A stretch of 55,090 bases of DNA from Aromatoleum evansii. GTDB lineage: Bacteria > Pseudomonadota > Gammaproteobacteria > Burkholderiales > Rhodocyclaceae. Of the stretch, positions 25,162-34,041 are shown piece after piece. Each line of letters starts with the position of its first letter. Within the stretch, counting starts at the first letter, position 1. Location of the stretch: contig NZ_WTVK01000039.1 in the NCBI RefSeq assembly GCF_012910805.1, positions 1-55,090 of the forward strand. Direction: 5' to 3'. The position numbers and the translations under genes are program-made. The notes below the pieces were generated by a model. It saw nothing but the letters and a program-made list of their open reading frames with translations, was not told the DNA's origin and made no database searches.

Positions 25162-25589
25162 CACTTCATCCTCGCCCGGACTTGATCCGTGTAGTCGATG
25201 GTCACGCCACCCAGCAGCGCCGCCTTGTTGACGATCACGCAGTTGCACTCTTGCCCCAGCGCATCCACGGTCGCGGACAGCTTCTTGGCAAAGTCGATGG
25301 TCAGCTTCTGCGCCACGGCGCGCTGCTCGTCGGTCACGTCGCCACCCTTCCCGATCACGTCGAGGGTGCGCTTCTGGTCTTCCTCCACCAGCACCTGCAA
25401 ATCAACGGTGGCCACACGCGCAGGCATGTTGCGGTTGATGACGTAGGCCACTGGCGCGAGCGCCACCAGCGTGAGCAAGGTGGACAGCACGGCCGGGATC
25501 ACATAACGCATCCGGTCGGCGGCCGGCGCGGCGGCCTCGGCCGGCGCTGGCGTCTCGGGGGTTGGGTTGGTGTTCGGTTCAGTAGTCAT
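25161..25589 (-). CDS. trbI: TrbI-like type-F transfer protein
   Basis: The 142-residue product has one membrane helix (about 29-51) and a periplasmic domain ending with VDALGQECNCVIVNKAALLGG, typical of type-F TrbI. In F, TrbI affects pilus outgrowth and retraction. GGAGG lies 4 bases before the ATG. It overlaps the traC end by 11 bp. It lies directly after traC, as in F. Confidence 0.82.
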   Translation of the reverse strand: MTTEPNTNPTPETPAPAEAAAPAADRMRYVIPAVLSTLLTLVALAPVAYVINRNMPARVATVDLQVLVEEDQKRTLDVIGKGGDVTDEQRAVAQKLTIDFAKKLSATVDALGQECNCVIVNKAALLGGVTIDYTDQVRARMK

Positions 25590-28203
25590 CTTTCCTCCGG
25601 CGCGGGGACAGTTGTTCTTGAGGGGTGCGGCGGGCCAGCATGATTTCCAGGGCTTCCATCGTGGAATGGCCCTGCTCCAGCAGCGCGTTGCATTCGTTGA
25701 AGTCCTGCGCGTTGGTCGAAGCCATCAGCAGGGAGAAGGGATCGGGGATGTGGCGCACCACGGAATCGCCGTTGGGCGAGGAAATGAGCATTTCGCTGAA
25801 GCGGCCGCGCTCGGTGCGCAGCGACAGCAGCATCCGCTTCACGGCCGGCGAGAAATTCACCATGCCGTCCTCGATCAGCTTTTCCAGGTTCTTGCGGTCT
25901 TGGCGCAGCAGAATCTTCCAGTCGGCGTTGTTGTAGGCCGCCTGGGCCGCATCATTTTTATAGGCGTCTTCGATACCTTGCGTGCCCACACAAAAAATGC
26001 CGTTGTACTTCCGGGCGCGGCGGTAGCCTTCCTCGATGAACTCTGCGGTTTCCTTGTCAGCCCCCAGGAGCTGCCATGCCTCATCGACCAGACACAGCTT
26101 CTTGCGGTCGCGGGTCAGATACATGTCGTGGGCAATGCGCGAGGTCAGCACGAACAGCACCACGCGGCGCAGCTCGGGAGCGTTCTTCAGTTCCTCCAGC
26201 TCCAGCCCCACCATGTCGGCGTCCAAGCTGATGTTGGCGCGGCCGTTGAAGAAGTCCCCATAGACGCCATCCTTGGTGAACGGCGCGAGCTGCTTGGCCA
26301 GCTCGTAGGCCACGCGCTCGGTGCTGCCCGACTCGTTCTTGATGTTGCTCAACAGGTAGTCGCGGATGCGGGTCGGGTTGGTGTCCTGCCCGTAGTCTTG
26401 CCAGACGGCGGTAATCGCCTCCCCGATCAGCGCGTACTGGAATTCCGTCAGCGGCGCATTGGGGGACGCCATGCGGCCGATCATCGGCTTGAGCATCCGC
26501 ATTTCCGCCTTGAAATCCAGCTCGTCGTCAGTGCCCACCCAAGTGAATGGATTGATGCACAGCTTCGTGCTCGGCGTGAACTCCAGGAAGGTGCCTTTCT
26601 GGAGCCGGATCAGGTTCTGATAGCTGCGGCCCACGTCGATCACCCACACCCGCGCGCCAATACCTCGATAGGCCGAAACGACTTCGTTCATGGTCACGGA
26701 CTTGCCCGAACCGGACACGCCCGCCACGAACACGTTGTAGTTGCCCTGCTGGTTGCTGTAGAAGTCGAGGAAGGTAGGGGTGCCACGACGGCCAAAGAAC
26801 ATCATCACCGGGTCGCCTGCGCCCTTCCATTCGCCAATCACCGGGGCCATGTCCACCGCGTTCACCGTGGTCTTGGACGTGATGAGGCGTAGCTTCTGCA
26901 AGTCGTCGCGCACCGTCTCGGTGAGCGTCATGGGCAGGCTGGAATACAGGGCCGTCAGTTGCAGCAGTTGCAGCGGGCAGATCGTGAAGCGTTCGCTGCG
27001 CCACACGTTCAGGGCCACTTGGCTTGCCCGGTTGATGACGCGCTTGGGTGCGAACAGCAGCAGCGTGTGGTACAGCTCGCACATGCTGCCGCCGTTGTTG
27101 AGCTGGTGCAGCACGATGTCCCAATCGTTCGCCTGGGCCTGAAGCTCGGGCTGGAACTCGGCCATCTTGGACTTGGCGTTTTGCTTGGTGCGTGCGGCCT
27201 TGATCTGAGCCTTGCCGTCCACCACGTTGGGGTCAAGCGTGAAGACGCCACCGCACACCAGGAATGGGCACGGGTATTGAAGGCCGTCATCGAAAAACGA
27301 ACCGATGATGTTGGCCATCTCCCACAGCTCTTTCTTCTGCGGGTACTGAAGCACGCCGAAGCCACGCACGGCGATGCGCTTGTCTTCGTCGCCCTGCTTC
27401 TCGGGCGGCAGGCCAAACAGCAGCTCGTTGGCTTTCACGCGCACATGCTGGCCAAAGGCCGTGACTTGGTTTTTGATGGATTTCCCGTCGTCGTAGCGCA
27501 GATCGGGGAACGGCTCCTTGCTGAACATGCTTTCGGGGTTGAGGATCGGCCACAGGAAGCTAATCAGCCCGTCAGCATCGAGGGGGAAGGACGGCAGGCT
27601 TGCCGTGCGCAGCGAAGCGCGCACTGTCTCGCGCAGCTCGTACATTTCCTCCACCAGCTTGGCGTCACGGAAGGAACCGGCTTTGGTGATGGAGAACAGC
27701 AGGCGGATGTTCTTCACCACGTAGTTGTCATTGGGCCAAAGCGGCTTGCCCTTTGCCTTGTAGATGTACTCCACGCGGCGCTTGGCCAGCTCCTGAAAGA
27801 ACGGCGTGGTCTTGCCGTTGTCCACCGCGATATGGCGTTGATCCATGTACGCTTGGAACTGGTCATCCAGCACCGGGCTACCGAACAGGCACCACTGAAT
27901 TCCGTAGTGCGGCGGCACCGGGGTAAAGAGCGTATTGAGGCGGCTCGCCATGTCGTCGTCCGCGCCGGTTTGCGCGATGACTTCAAAGCAGAAGGCCACC
28001 GAGTTGTCGTTGTAGAAAAGGCCCGTGTCGGGGTCGTATTGGTCGTACTTGAGGATGCTGTGCAGCCCATAGAGGCTCGTCACCTCGTTGGCGGCCGCCA
28101 CGGGGGCCGGCTGGCTCCCGACATCCGAGGTGTTGCCCAGCACGGTTTCGTCCCAAAACCGGGCGGCAGCACCCTTTAGCTTGTCCATCATGCTGTCTTG
28201 CAT
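25579..28203 (-). CDS. traC: TraC, T4SS ATPase (VirB4 family)
   Basis: The 874-residue product has Walker A GVSGSGKS at 495-502 and Walker B LCLVDEAW near 700. The N-terminal domain fits TraC of F-type systems (GQHVRVKANELLFGLPP, GFGVLQYPQKKELW). TraC is the inner-membrane ATPase that drives pilus assembly. A GGAG site lies 8 bases before the ATG. The size is close to F TraC (875). Confidence 0.95.
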   Translation of the reverse strand: MQDSMMDKLKGAAARFWDETVLGNTSDVGSQPAPVAAANEVTSLYGLHSILKYDQYDPDTGLFYNDNSVAFCFEVIAQTGADDDMASRLNTLFTPVPPHYGIQWCLFGSPVLDDQFQAYMDQRHIAVDNGKTTPFFQELAKRRVEYIYKAKGKPLWPNDNYVVKNIRLLFSITKAGSFRDAKLVEEMYELRETVRASLRTASLPSFPLDADGLISFLWPILNPESMFSKEPFPDLRYDDGKSIKNQVTAFGQHVRVKANELLFGLPPEKQGDEDKRIAVRGFGVLQYPQKKELWEMANIIGSFFDDGLQYPCPFLVCGGVFTLDPNVVDGKAQIKAARTKQNAKSKMAEFQPELQAQANDWDIVLHQLNNGGSMCELYHTLLLFAPKRVINRASQVALNVWRSERFTICPLQLLQLTALYSSLPMTLTETVRDDLQKLRLITSKTTVNAVDMAPVIGEWKGAGDPVMMFFGRRGTPTFLDFYSNQQGNYNVFVAGVSGSGKSVTMNEVVSAYRGIGARVWVIDVGRSYQNLIRLQKGTFLEFTPSTKLCINPFTWVGTDDELDFKAEMRMLKPMIGRMASPNAPLTEFQYALIGEAITAVWQDYGQDTNPTRIRDYLLSNIKNESGSTERVAYELAKQLAPFTKDGVYGDFFNGRANISLDADMVGLELEELKNAPELRRVVLFVLTSRIAHDMYLTRDRKKLCLVDEAWQLLGADKETAEFIEEGYRRARKYNGIFCVGTQGIEDAYKNDAAQAAYNNADWKILLRQDRKNLEKLIEDGMVNFSPAVKRMLLSLRTERGRFSEMLISSPNGDSVVRHIPDPFSLLMASTNAQDFNECNALLEQGHSTMEALEIMLARRTPQEQLSPRRRKDDY

Positions 28204-28240
28204 TGAATGTTCTCCATGTTGGCCGCCCGGCCAGCGATGC

Positions 28241-28891
28241 TTATTCGCTGTCCGGGATGACGTTGCCGGGGCGCATGATTCCGTTCAGCAGCTCGGTGGC
28301 TTGCTCGTTGCTCATGCGGTCTTGACGGACGCCGATAGACTCCATCCCGTTGTCAGCGGGAGGCGTTGGCTGCTGCCCCAGCACGCCAGGGCTTTGCCGT
28401 TGCTGGCCAGCGCCGGCCGTTTGCGGCTGCGCAGCCTGGGCCGTCACATTCGACGGGGCGCGTACCGGCCGGTAGTTGTCCTGGATGCGGCGGCGGTTGT
28501 GCTCGATCAGCCAGCGGCCGGAATCGACCGGCAGGTACACGTAGGACTGGTCGTGCAGATCGCCATCGGTGTCTTCCCACGGGGCGAACCAGACGCGAAG
28601 CAGGCGCGGTGCGCTGCGGATCGGCGTGCCCGAGTAGATGGGCTTGGTCATCACGTTGCTGCCGGCTTTCGCCTGCGAAAGTTCCACCGGAGCCTCGCCG
28701 CGCGCATTCACGCGCTGGCCCGGCAGGTTCTTCGCCTGGGCATTGGCGTAGATGCCGCTCATCGACTCGCACAAGATGCCGTCCGGGGCCTTGCACGCGA
28801 ATTCGGATTTCGCATCAAAGCCAGACATGCTGCTGCAACCGGATAGGGCCACCACGGCCCCGATGCCAAAGGTCAAGGCCAGTGCCTTCAT
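28241..28891 (-). CDS. traV: TraV, outer-membrane lipoprotein of the core complex
   Basis: The 216-residue product starts at ATG 28891 with GGAGG upstream. It has a lipobox (VALSGC) and then SGFDAKSEFACKAPDGILCESMSGIYANA, typical of TraV (two early Cys). Next is RVWFAPWEDTDGDLHDQSYVYLPVD. TraV is the VirB7-like lipoprotein that joins TraK and TraB in the core. Palindrome P8 is read as LSQAK. The start overlaps the small lipoprotein gene. Confidence 0.9.
   Translation of the reverse strand: MKALALTFGIGAVVALSGCSSMSGFDAKSEFACKAPDGILCESMSGIYANAQAKNLPGQRVNARGEAPVELSQAKAGSNVMTKPIYSGTPIRSAPRLLRVWFAPWEDTDGDLHDQSYVYLPVDSGRWLIEHNRRRIQDNYRPVRAPSNVTAQAAQPQTAGAGQQRQSPGVLGQQPTPPADNGMESIGVRQDRMSNEQATELLNGIMRPGNVIPDSE
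28666..28681. repeat. Dispersed palindrome P8 (variant)
   Basis: CTTTCGCCTGCGAAAG lies inside traV; the core arms are intact and the centre is CT. Confidence 0.8.
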
Positions 28892-29037
28892 TTGCTTCCC
28901 TCCCATGCGTGCGCGGCACTGCCGCTGAAACCGACACCCTTGCAGCAAGCGCCGCAGTCGCGGCCAGCGAGCGAACCGCAGCCCGTCAGGGCCAAGGCGA
29001 GCGCGCCGGCACCAAACATCAAGGCGGTGCGCTTCAT
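28888..29037 (-). CDS. Very small Cys-rich lipoprotein, 49 aa, between dsbC and traV
   Basis: GGAGG lies before an ATG at 29037 that overlaps the dsbC stop (ATGA), and the stop overlaps the traV ATG (ATGA). The 49-residue product has a lipobox (LALALTGC) and a mature part of 30 residues with three further Cys (GRDCGACCKGVGF). The coupling on both sides argues that it is translated. It may be an accessory lipoprotein of the TraV/TraK outer-membrane ring; no family was recognised. Confidence 0.75.
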   Translation of the reverse strand: MKRTALMFGAGALALALTGCGSLAGRDCGACCKGVGFSGSAAHAWEGSK

Positions 29038-29783
29038 TGGGTTGCCTCCTGCGCAGCGGCCGGCGCGCCAGGCTTACCGGCGTTCAGCCACTGGTCGATC
29101 TTCTCGGCCGGTGCGGAACCAGGCAGGACGCGGCCATCGGCGGCAATCAGGGTAGGAGTGCCCACCACGCCCAGCTTGGAACCCAGCACCAAGTTGTCGT
29201 TGACGGGGTTGTTGCAGGCCACCAGCTTGGGCTTCTTGCCGGCCAGCATCAGCTCGCTCCAGGCTTTCGCCTTGTTCGGCGCGCACCACACGCTGACGGC
29301 CTTGGTCTTGGCTTCCGGGTGCAGCGATTCGAGCGGGTACAGGAACGTGTAAATGGTCACGTTGTCCAGGCGGGCCAGCTCGCCCTCCAACTGCTTGCAG
29401 TAGGGGCAATCCGGGTCGCTGAACACGGCCAGGATTCGGCTGCCGTCGCCCTTGACCGTCTTGATCGCTTGGCCAAGTTGCTGTGCCGGGAACTCGGTTT
29501 TCTTGCTATCGAGCTTGCGCTGGGCAGTCAGATCGACTTGCTGCTGCATGTCGAACAGGTGCCCGAAAATGAAGTAGCGGCCCGACTCGTCGGTGTAGGC
29601 GATGTTCTCGCCCATCACTACCTCATACAGCCCGGAAACTTGCGACTTGCGAATTTCCTTGAAGGTCGTCTTCGGGTACATGGTCTTGAACTTCTCGACC
29701 ACGGACGCGGGCGCTTCATCTTGGGCAAATGCGGGAACAGCCAGCGCAGCAGCCAGCGCGAGGGTCAACACTCGTTTAATCAT
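29034..29783 (-). CDS. dsbC: DsbC-type protein disulfide isomerase
   Basis: The 249-residue product has a signal peptide ending AFA (residue 20), a DsbC-type N-terminal dimerisation region and a thioredoxin domain with DPDCPYCK (C126, C129) and cis-Pro in VVGTPTLI. It shuffles disulfides in periplasmic proteins. The Cys-rich TraN, TraU and TraH are likely clients. It overlaps the traB end by 8 bp, with GGAG 8 bases before the ATG. Confidence 0.93.
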   Translation of the reverse strand: MIKRVLTLALAAALAVPAFAQDEAPASVVEKFKTMYPKTTFKEIRKSQVSGLYEVVMGENIAYTDESGRYFIFGHLFDMQQQVDLTAQRKLDSKKTEFPAQQLGQAIKTVKGDGSRILAVFSDPDCPYCKQLEGELARLDNVTIYTFLYPLESLHPEAKTKAVSVWCAPNKAKAWSELMLAGKKPKLVACNNPVNDNLVLGSKLGVVGTPTLIAADGRVLPGSAPAEKIDQWLNAGKPGAPAAAQEATQ

Positions 29784-31125
29784 CTTCGTATCTCCTGGAG
29801 TTGGTGCCGGTGCGCTTCAGGAGGCCCCGGTAATCGTCCTTGGCGAGCGCCTTGCCGGAATAAACAGCGCCCTTGGTGATGAGGATTTCGACGGTACGGC
29901 CGCCATCGGTTTCGATGACGGGGTACAGCTTGTCCGCAGCCTTGAGGTAGTACTGAGCGAGCTGCTGGCCCGCGCTGCCTACCCCACCACCGATAGCGGC
30001 TTGCCCGATCTTGTCCGGGTCGATGGTTTGCGTGATGCCGCCGCCGCCTGTGCTGGTGATGGTTGCGGAGGACTGGAAGGCTTTGCCGATACCACTGAGC
30101 GCGCCGGCAAACAGGGCATTGGCGAGCAACTGGCCCTGCTTGGTGACGAGACGGCCCCGAACCCCAGCCTTGCCGTCTTCCCCAATCACTTGGCCCTTGA
30201 TCGCCATTTCAACGGCCTCGCCGTTGATAACGCAGGCCAGGGTTTCGGTGCGGCCCATCATCCGCTCTGAGGACAGATCGCCCCAGGTGGCGGCCACGAT
30301 GCGGCAATCCTTGATGTCCAGCTTGTGCTTGTTGGCCAGATTGGCGACATCGAGCACATGGAAAGCCACCGGCAGCGGGTTCGATTGGGCTTGCCCGCCT
30401 GTCGGCGCATCCACGCCGTTGAGCATGGCCACGCGCACAAAGGAGCCAGCCGGCAGAAACTCGATGGTCTGCTTCTTGCCGTCTGCCCCGCCCGAGGTGG
30501 TGCCGTACTTCTTGGCCTTCTCGTCGGTTGGGAAGCCCAGCACCTCGGTGATGCCACCAGCGCCGCCAACGGCTGCGCCCGCTGCGCCCTTGCCCTCGGC
30601 ATTGTTGAAGGTGATGATTTCCACTTCCCGCCGCGCCGGCACATCCACCTGATTGAGCGGCTGGTTTAGGGTGGTGGCCCCGCCCTTGCCGTTCGGTGAC
30701 TGGAGAACACGCTGGCCCGGCCCGGTGCCGTTGCCAATGGGCAAAGGCTTGTCCAGAACCGAAGCATCTGGCTTCGCAGCCGTTGCGCTGCCAGCCGAAC
30801 CGGCTGCGGCCTTGTTGGCCTTCAGTTCCTCCAGCGCCTGCGCGAGCTTCTTGTTCTGTTCCTCCTGGGCCTTGAGCTGGGTCTTAACTTCCCCGATCAA
30901 GGCTTCGTTGGACTTCTCCTTGGCCGCTTGCTGCGCACGCCACGCATCCTTGTCATCTACGGTGCCCGGTGCGGTGATGCTGACGGTCTTGGGCTTTTCG
31001 CGGTGCTGTGCTGGGCCACTGTCGAACAGGAACATGCCAGCCCCGGCCAGACCGAGAATGCCGGTCACTGCCCCGCCGATGAGCATCATCTGGCGTTTCT
31101 TTGTTTGTGCGTTCGGCTCACTCAT
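29776..31125 (-). CDS. traB: TraB, inner-membrane core protein (VirB10 family)
   Basis: The 449-residue product has one N-terminal membrane helix (about 14-31), a coiled-coil stretch (70-105, KTQLKAQEEQNKKLAQALEEL), a Pro/Gly linker and the TraB/VirB10 beta-barrel domain (FLPAGSFVRVAMLNGVDAPTGG, CRIVAATWGDLSSERMM, GVRGRLVTKQGQLLANALFAG). It spans the envelope between TraC and TraV/TraK. The start lies inside the traK end (8-bp overlap). Confidence 0.94.
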   Translation of the reverse strand: MSEPNAQTKKRQMMLIGGAVTGILGLAGAGMFLFDSGPAQHREKPKTVSITAPGTVDDKDAWRAQQAAKEKSNEALIGEVKTQLKAQEEQNKKLAQALEELKANKAAAGSAGSATAAKPDASVLDKPLPIGNGTGPGQRVLQSPNGKGGATTLNQPLNQVDVPARREVEIITFNNAEGKGAAGAAVGGAGGITEVLGFPTDEKAKKYGTTSGGADGKKQTIEFLPAGSFVRVAMLNGVDAPTGGQAQSNPLPVAFHVLDVANLANKHKLDIKDCRIVAATWGDLSSERMMGRTETLACVINGEAVEMAIKGQVIGEDGKAGVRGRLVTKQGQLLANALFAGALSGIGKAFQSSATITSTGGGGITQTIDPDKIGQAAIGGGVGSAGQQLAQYYLKAADKLYPVIETDGGRTVEILITKGAVYSGKALAKDDYRGLLKRTGTNSRRYEDD

Positions 31126-31855
31126 TGTCTTTGCGCTCCCGAACGATGTAGATGTCCGTCCCGTCGCCCTGCATCAGCGTGTGGTGCTCTACGGCAATGG
31201 CGCGCACGCCACGGCGGTAAAGCTCCTGCTCGACCAGCAGCATTTCGGAGGGGGAAACGTTGGTCAGGCGGTATTTCTCGCCCACCACTTCGCCATCCAT
31301 GTACTTGGCCACCAAGATCAAGCGCCCCTCTTTCCACAAAGGCACTTCCTTGTTCACCTGGATGGTTTCAACGCTGTCCTTCAGCTCGTCGTCGGCCATC
31401 ACCAGCATCAAGTCCTTGATGCGGCGCTGGTAGGAGACGGTGCGGCCATCAGCGGCTGCGCGGCTCGAAGGCGTAGCCTTCTCGCTCGGCGGCCGGATGA
31501 TGATTTCCTCGCCGGCCACCGGACGCGGAACGAGGATCAGCTTGTAGGTAACGCCCTTCTCGTCGGACACGAAAACCGTGACCGTGCCCTGGTTGGGCGA
31601 CTCGCTGGCCAGCGTGAAGTAGTAAGCCCCCAGGGCCTCGTCCTTCTGGCCTGCCAGCACGCCCTTCACGCTGGGCACCACATTGGCAATGCGGCGCCCG
31701 TCGATTGCGAGACGGTTGGTTTCGTTGACCGAGATATTGACTTGAACGTGGCCCCGGTCAGCGTTCTCAACGACTTGCGTTGCGCCTGCTTCAGTTGCCA
31801 GCAGGCTTGTTAGCAGAAGGATCGCGCTTAACGATTTCTTCGATCTTGGAAACAT
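31118..31855 (-). CDS. traK: TraK, outer-membrane ring protein (VirB9-like)
   Basis: The roughly 245-residue product has a signal peptide (SLSAILLLTSLLATEAGA) and a mature domain with TraK features (VNISVNETNRLAIDGRRI, QGTVTVFVSDEKGVTYKLILVP, and MLLVEQELYRRGVRAIAVE). TraK forms the secretin-like ring with TraV. The start at ATG 31855 overlaps the traE 3' end by 65 bp. A shorter start is possible but would lose the signal peptide. Confidence 0.88.
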   Translation of the reverse strand: MFPRSKKSLSAILLLTSLLATEAGATQVVENADRGHVQVNISVNETNRLAIDGRRIANVVPSVKGVLAGQKDEALGAYYFTLASESPNQGTVTVFVSDEKGVTYKLILVPRPVAGEEIIIRPPSEKATPSSRAAADGRTVSYQRRIKDLMLVMADDELKDSVETIQVNKEVPLWKEGRLILVAKYMDGEVVGEKYRLTNVSPSEMLLVEQELYRRGVRAIAVEHHTLMQGDGTDIYIVRERKDNE

Positions 31856-32384
31856 AGAGACGCCCCGAGGTAGTGATGGTGAATTCAACGAGATAGTCCT
31901 TCTCGCGTTCGGAAGTGAGCTTGTCGGCAATAAAGGTCTTGAGTTTTCCGCTGACCTTCACGCGCTTGTCCTGCTCGCTGACTTCCTCTTTGCGAGGAAC
32001 CCAAATAGTGGTGACTCGCTCCTGTTTGAGCCGCATTGCGGCCGCATCAAGCGCGGTCTTCAACCCGGCGTAGCCGTCCGGGTCGGCCATCTTGAGAATC
32101 ACCTTGTTGTTGTAATCAACCGTCTCCGGCGTGACGGTCAACACCGTGCCCAGGACATAACCGGCCATATCCAGCAGGTAGTCCTTATTGGCGTAGTTCG
32201 ATCCAATCTCGTAGGGCCGCTTAACTTCAGGCGGCACGATCTTGGTTGTGTCGCGCACGACGACGAAGCCCAGCAGCAGCACCCCGAAAAACAGAGTGCC
32301 CAGCAGGCCCGCGTTCATCGCGCGGTGGAAGCGGACTTGCGATTGCAACTTGTCCCGCTCATTGATTGCTTTATCTGGTGCCAT
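31791..32384 (-). CDS. traE: TraE, inner-membrane T4SS protein (VirB5/VirB8-like position)
   Basis: The 197-residue product has an N-terminal membrane helix (about 24-44) and TraE features: ERDKLQSQVRFHRAMNAG, then SNYANKDYLLDMAGYVLG. It is a bitopic inner-membrane protein needed for pilus assembly. It follows traL with 14 bp spacing. Confidence 0.9.
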   Translation of the reverse strand: MAPDKAINERDKLQSQVRFHRAMNAGLLGTLFFGVLLLGFVVVRDTTKIVPPEVKRPYEIGSNYANKDYLLDMAGYVLGTVLTVTPETVDYNNKVILKMADPDGYAGLKTALDAAAMRLKQERVTTIWVPRKEEVSEQDKRVKVSGKLKTFIADKLTSEREKDYLVEFTITTSGRLYVSKIEEIVKRDPSANKPAGN

Positions 32385-32398
32385 AGCGCGTGTAGCCC

Positions 32399-32692
32399 CT
32401 ATCCATTGAGTTCTCGAATGTGGCTACCCGGCAGCTCTTTCGGCTCGGGAAACCCGGTGAACCAGTACAGGAGGTGGGTGGCCATGCCCGGATGCTTCCC
32501 AGCCTTCAGCTTCCCGTAGAAAAAGGCCGCTCCAATACCGAGGAACAGCCCAATCACCGGGAAGCCTGAGCCAATGCCAACCAACACGCCCATGAGGCCG
32601 ATCATGGCAACGTCCATTTCCCAAAAGAGGAATTTGGCTCCGTCGTCCAATCGGCGCGGGATGTAGTGAGAGAGATCCGTTTTTTCGGACAT
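32399..32692 (-). CDS. traL: TraL, inner-membrane T4SS protein (VirB3-like)
   Basis: The 97-residue product has two membrane segments (FWEMDVAMIGLMGVLVGIG and FPVIGLFLGIGAAFFYGKL) preceded by HYIPRRLDD, typical of TraL. The ATG at 32692 is preceded by AGGAGG 5 bases upstream, favoured over a GTG two codons earlier. It lies between traA and traE as in F. Confidence 0.9.
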   Translation of the reverse strand: MSEKTDLSHYIPRRLDDGAKFLFWEMDVAMIGLMGVLVGIGSGFPVIGLFLGIGAAFFYGKLKAGKHPGMATHLLYWFTGFPEPKELPGSHIRELNG

Positions 32693-32707
32693 GGCCACCT
32701 CCTGCGC

Positions 32708-33040
32708 TTAGATGACGGCCGTGAAACTGGCGTTGACGATGCCGACGATCACGCCGATACCCATCGACAGCACCACCGCGCCGAAGAACCAGCTCCAGTC
32801 CTTCTTGACGGCGGCGACGACGGAACCCACGCCGATGGCGATCAGGGCGGCCAGCTTGCCCAGGTTGCCCTTCACCCAGCCGTCCCACTTGGTTACGGCG
32901 GCGTCGAACTCCGTGCCGTCACTGGCGTATGCGCCGGAAGCCAGCATCATCAGACCCAGGATCAGGCCGGCGAGCATCAGGGCCTTGAACCACTGGCCCG
33001 CTTCCTTGCGAACATCGACTGCTTGAATTGCTGCGTTCAT
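32708..33040 (-). CDS. traA: TraA, F-type propilin
   Basis: The 110-residue product has a long signal (residues 1-39, cleavage after AYA). The mature part is about 71 residues with two hydrophobic helices separated by a basic loop (VKKDW). This matches the size and topology of F pilin (70 residues). Maturation would fall to the S26-type or host peptidase. ATG 33040 has GGAG 9 bases upstream. A TTG two codons upstream is less likely. Confidence 0.9.
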   Translation of the reverse strand: MNAAIQAVDVRKEAGQWFKALMLAGLILGLMMLASGAYASDGTEFDAAVTKWDGWVKGNLGKLAALIAIGVGSVVAAVKKDWSWFFGAVVLSMGIGVIVGIVNASFTAVI

Positions 33041-33134
33041 CTTCAATAACTCCTACGTAGAAAGTTGGTTGGAACCCCTGCATTTCCCCGTGTGGGGCCT
33101 TGCGCCAGGGGGATGCGCAAAGACGGAAAGCCCA

Positions 33135-33518
33135 TCACTTCGGTTTGCTGACAGGCTTGCATTCGTACTGAATCGCGGGCTTCTTCCGCTTCTTCTTCAG
33201 TGGCTTTTTCTTGGCCGGGACTTTCGCGTGCGAAAGTTCTTCGGGCGGCTGGATGGATTGAGGCGCAGGCATGACCGGCTCTTGGACAGCAGGCGGCGGT
33301 GGAGGCGGCACGTACAGATGCTTGATGGAGCGTTCCGGGCAGTCTTCCCCGTCGCAGAACACAAACTTGGTGTCGCGGGGCACGCCGAACTGCACCACGT
33401 CGGAGAGACGATCCAGGGGGTTGGGCTGGTTCAGTGACTGCGCATTGGCAGCAGTGACGCCAGCAGCAGCCAGCGCAAAGACGATAGAAATGCGAAACGG
33501 TTTGGCTGGCAACGCCAT
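33135..33518 (-). CDS. Secreted Pro/Lys-rich protein, unknown function
   Basis: The 127-residue product has a signal peptide ending ANA (residue 26), a short domain with FVFCDGEDCPERSIKHLYVP, a poly-Pro tract, and a Lys-rich tail (KVPAKKKPLKKKRKKPA). The CxxxxC unit and Pro-rich linker suggest an envelope protein that reaches across the periplasm. It lies between the transglycosylase and pilin genes. Palindrome P9 is read as LSHAK. No family recognised. Confidence 0.7.
   Translation of the reverse strand: MALPAKPFRISIVFALAAAGVTAANAQSLNQPNPLDRLSDVVQFGVPRDTKFVFCDGEDCPERSIKHLYVPPPPPPAVQEPVMPAPQSIQPPEELSHAKVPAKKKPLKKKRKKPAIQYECKPVSKPK
33221..33236. repeat. Dispersed palindrome P9 (variant)
   Basis: CTTTCGCGTGCGAAAG lies inside the Pro/Lys-rich protein gene; the core arms are intact and the centre is GT. 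Confidence 0.85.
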
Positions 33519-33519
33519 A

Positions 33520-34020
33520 TCAATCCCCTTGGAAACTGGCCACTTGGGCCGGTGAAGTTGAAATTTGGTGGGCTTGCTGTCTGCGGTAGCCCTCGTAGAA
33601 CCGCTGCACGTCGCGGACGTACTCAACCTGGGCGCTCACATTGGTCGATGCCGGGCCGGCGTAGTAGCAGCCCACGGACTTCCAGGTAGCGCCGAAACGC
33701 TGGATGCAGTCGGCCAGAACCCAGGCCCCCACCTTCTGCGAGGTGCAAGCGTCGAACAGGTGTTCACGGCGGATGCCGAAGCGCGCGAGGTTCGGCAGGT
33801 GGATCGTGTTGATCTGCATGAGGCCCAGCGCGCGGTTGCCGTCTTTCAGCTTCGGGCCGACTGCACCCGTCCAGCCGCGCGATTCCTTCCAGGCAATCGC
33901 CTTCAACAGCAAGGGGTCGATCCCGTAGCCGCGCCCAGCCTCATCCCAGCACGTTGCAGAAGCAGCGAGCGGCATCATCAGCGATGCCGCCGCGATCAGT
34001 GCGCGTGCAGAGAAGTACAT
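33520..34020 (-). CDS. Lytic transglycosylase (VirB1-like), first gene of the transfer operon
   Basis: The product of about 166 residues has a signal peptide (FSARALIAAASLMMPLAASA) and an SLT domain: IAWKESRGW with the catalytic Glu, then ALGLMQINTIHLPNLARFGI. It opens peptidoglycan for the secretion channel. An in-frame ATG at 34035 lies at the expected transcript start of the -10 box at 34047-34042. ATG 34020 with GGAAA upstream is therefore preferred. Confidence 0.9.
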   Translation of the reverse strand: MYFSARALIAAASLMMPLAASATCWDEAGRGYGIDPLLLKAIAWKESRGWTGAVGPKLKDGNRALGLMQINTIHLPNLARFGIRREHLFDACTSQKVGAWVLADCIQRFGATWKSVGCYYAGPASTNVSAQVEYVRDVQRFYEGYRRQQAHQISTSPAQVASFQGD

Positions 34021-34041
34021 AGAGGCGTTTCCCATTGCGAT

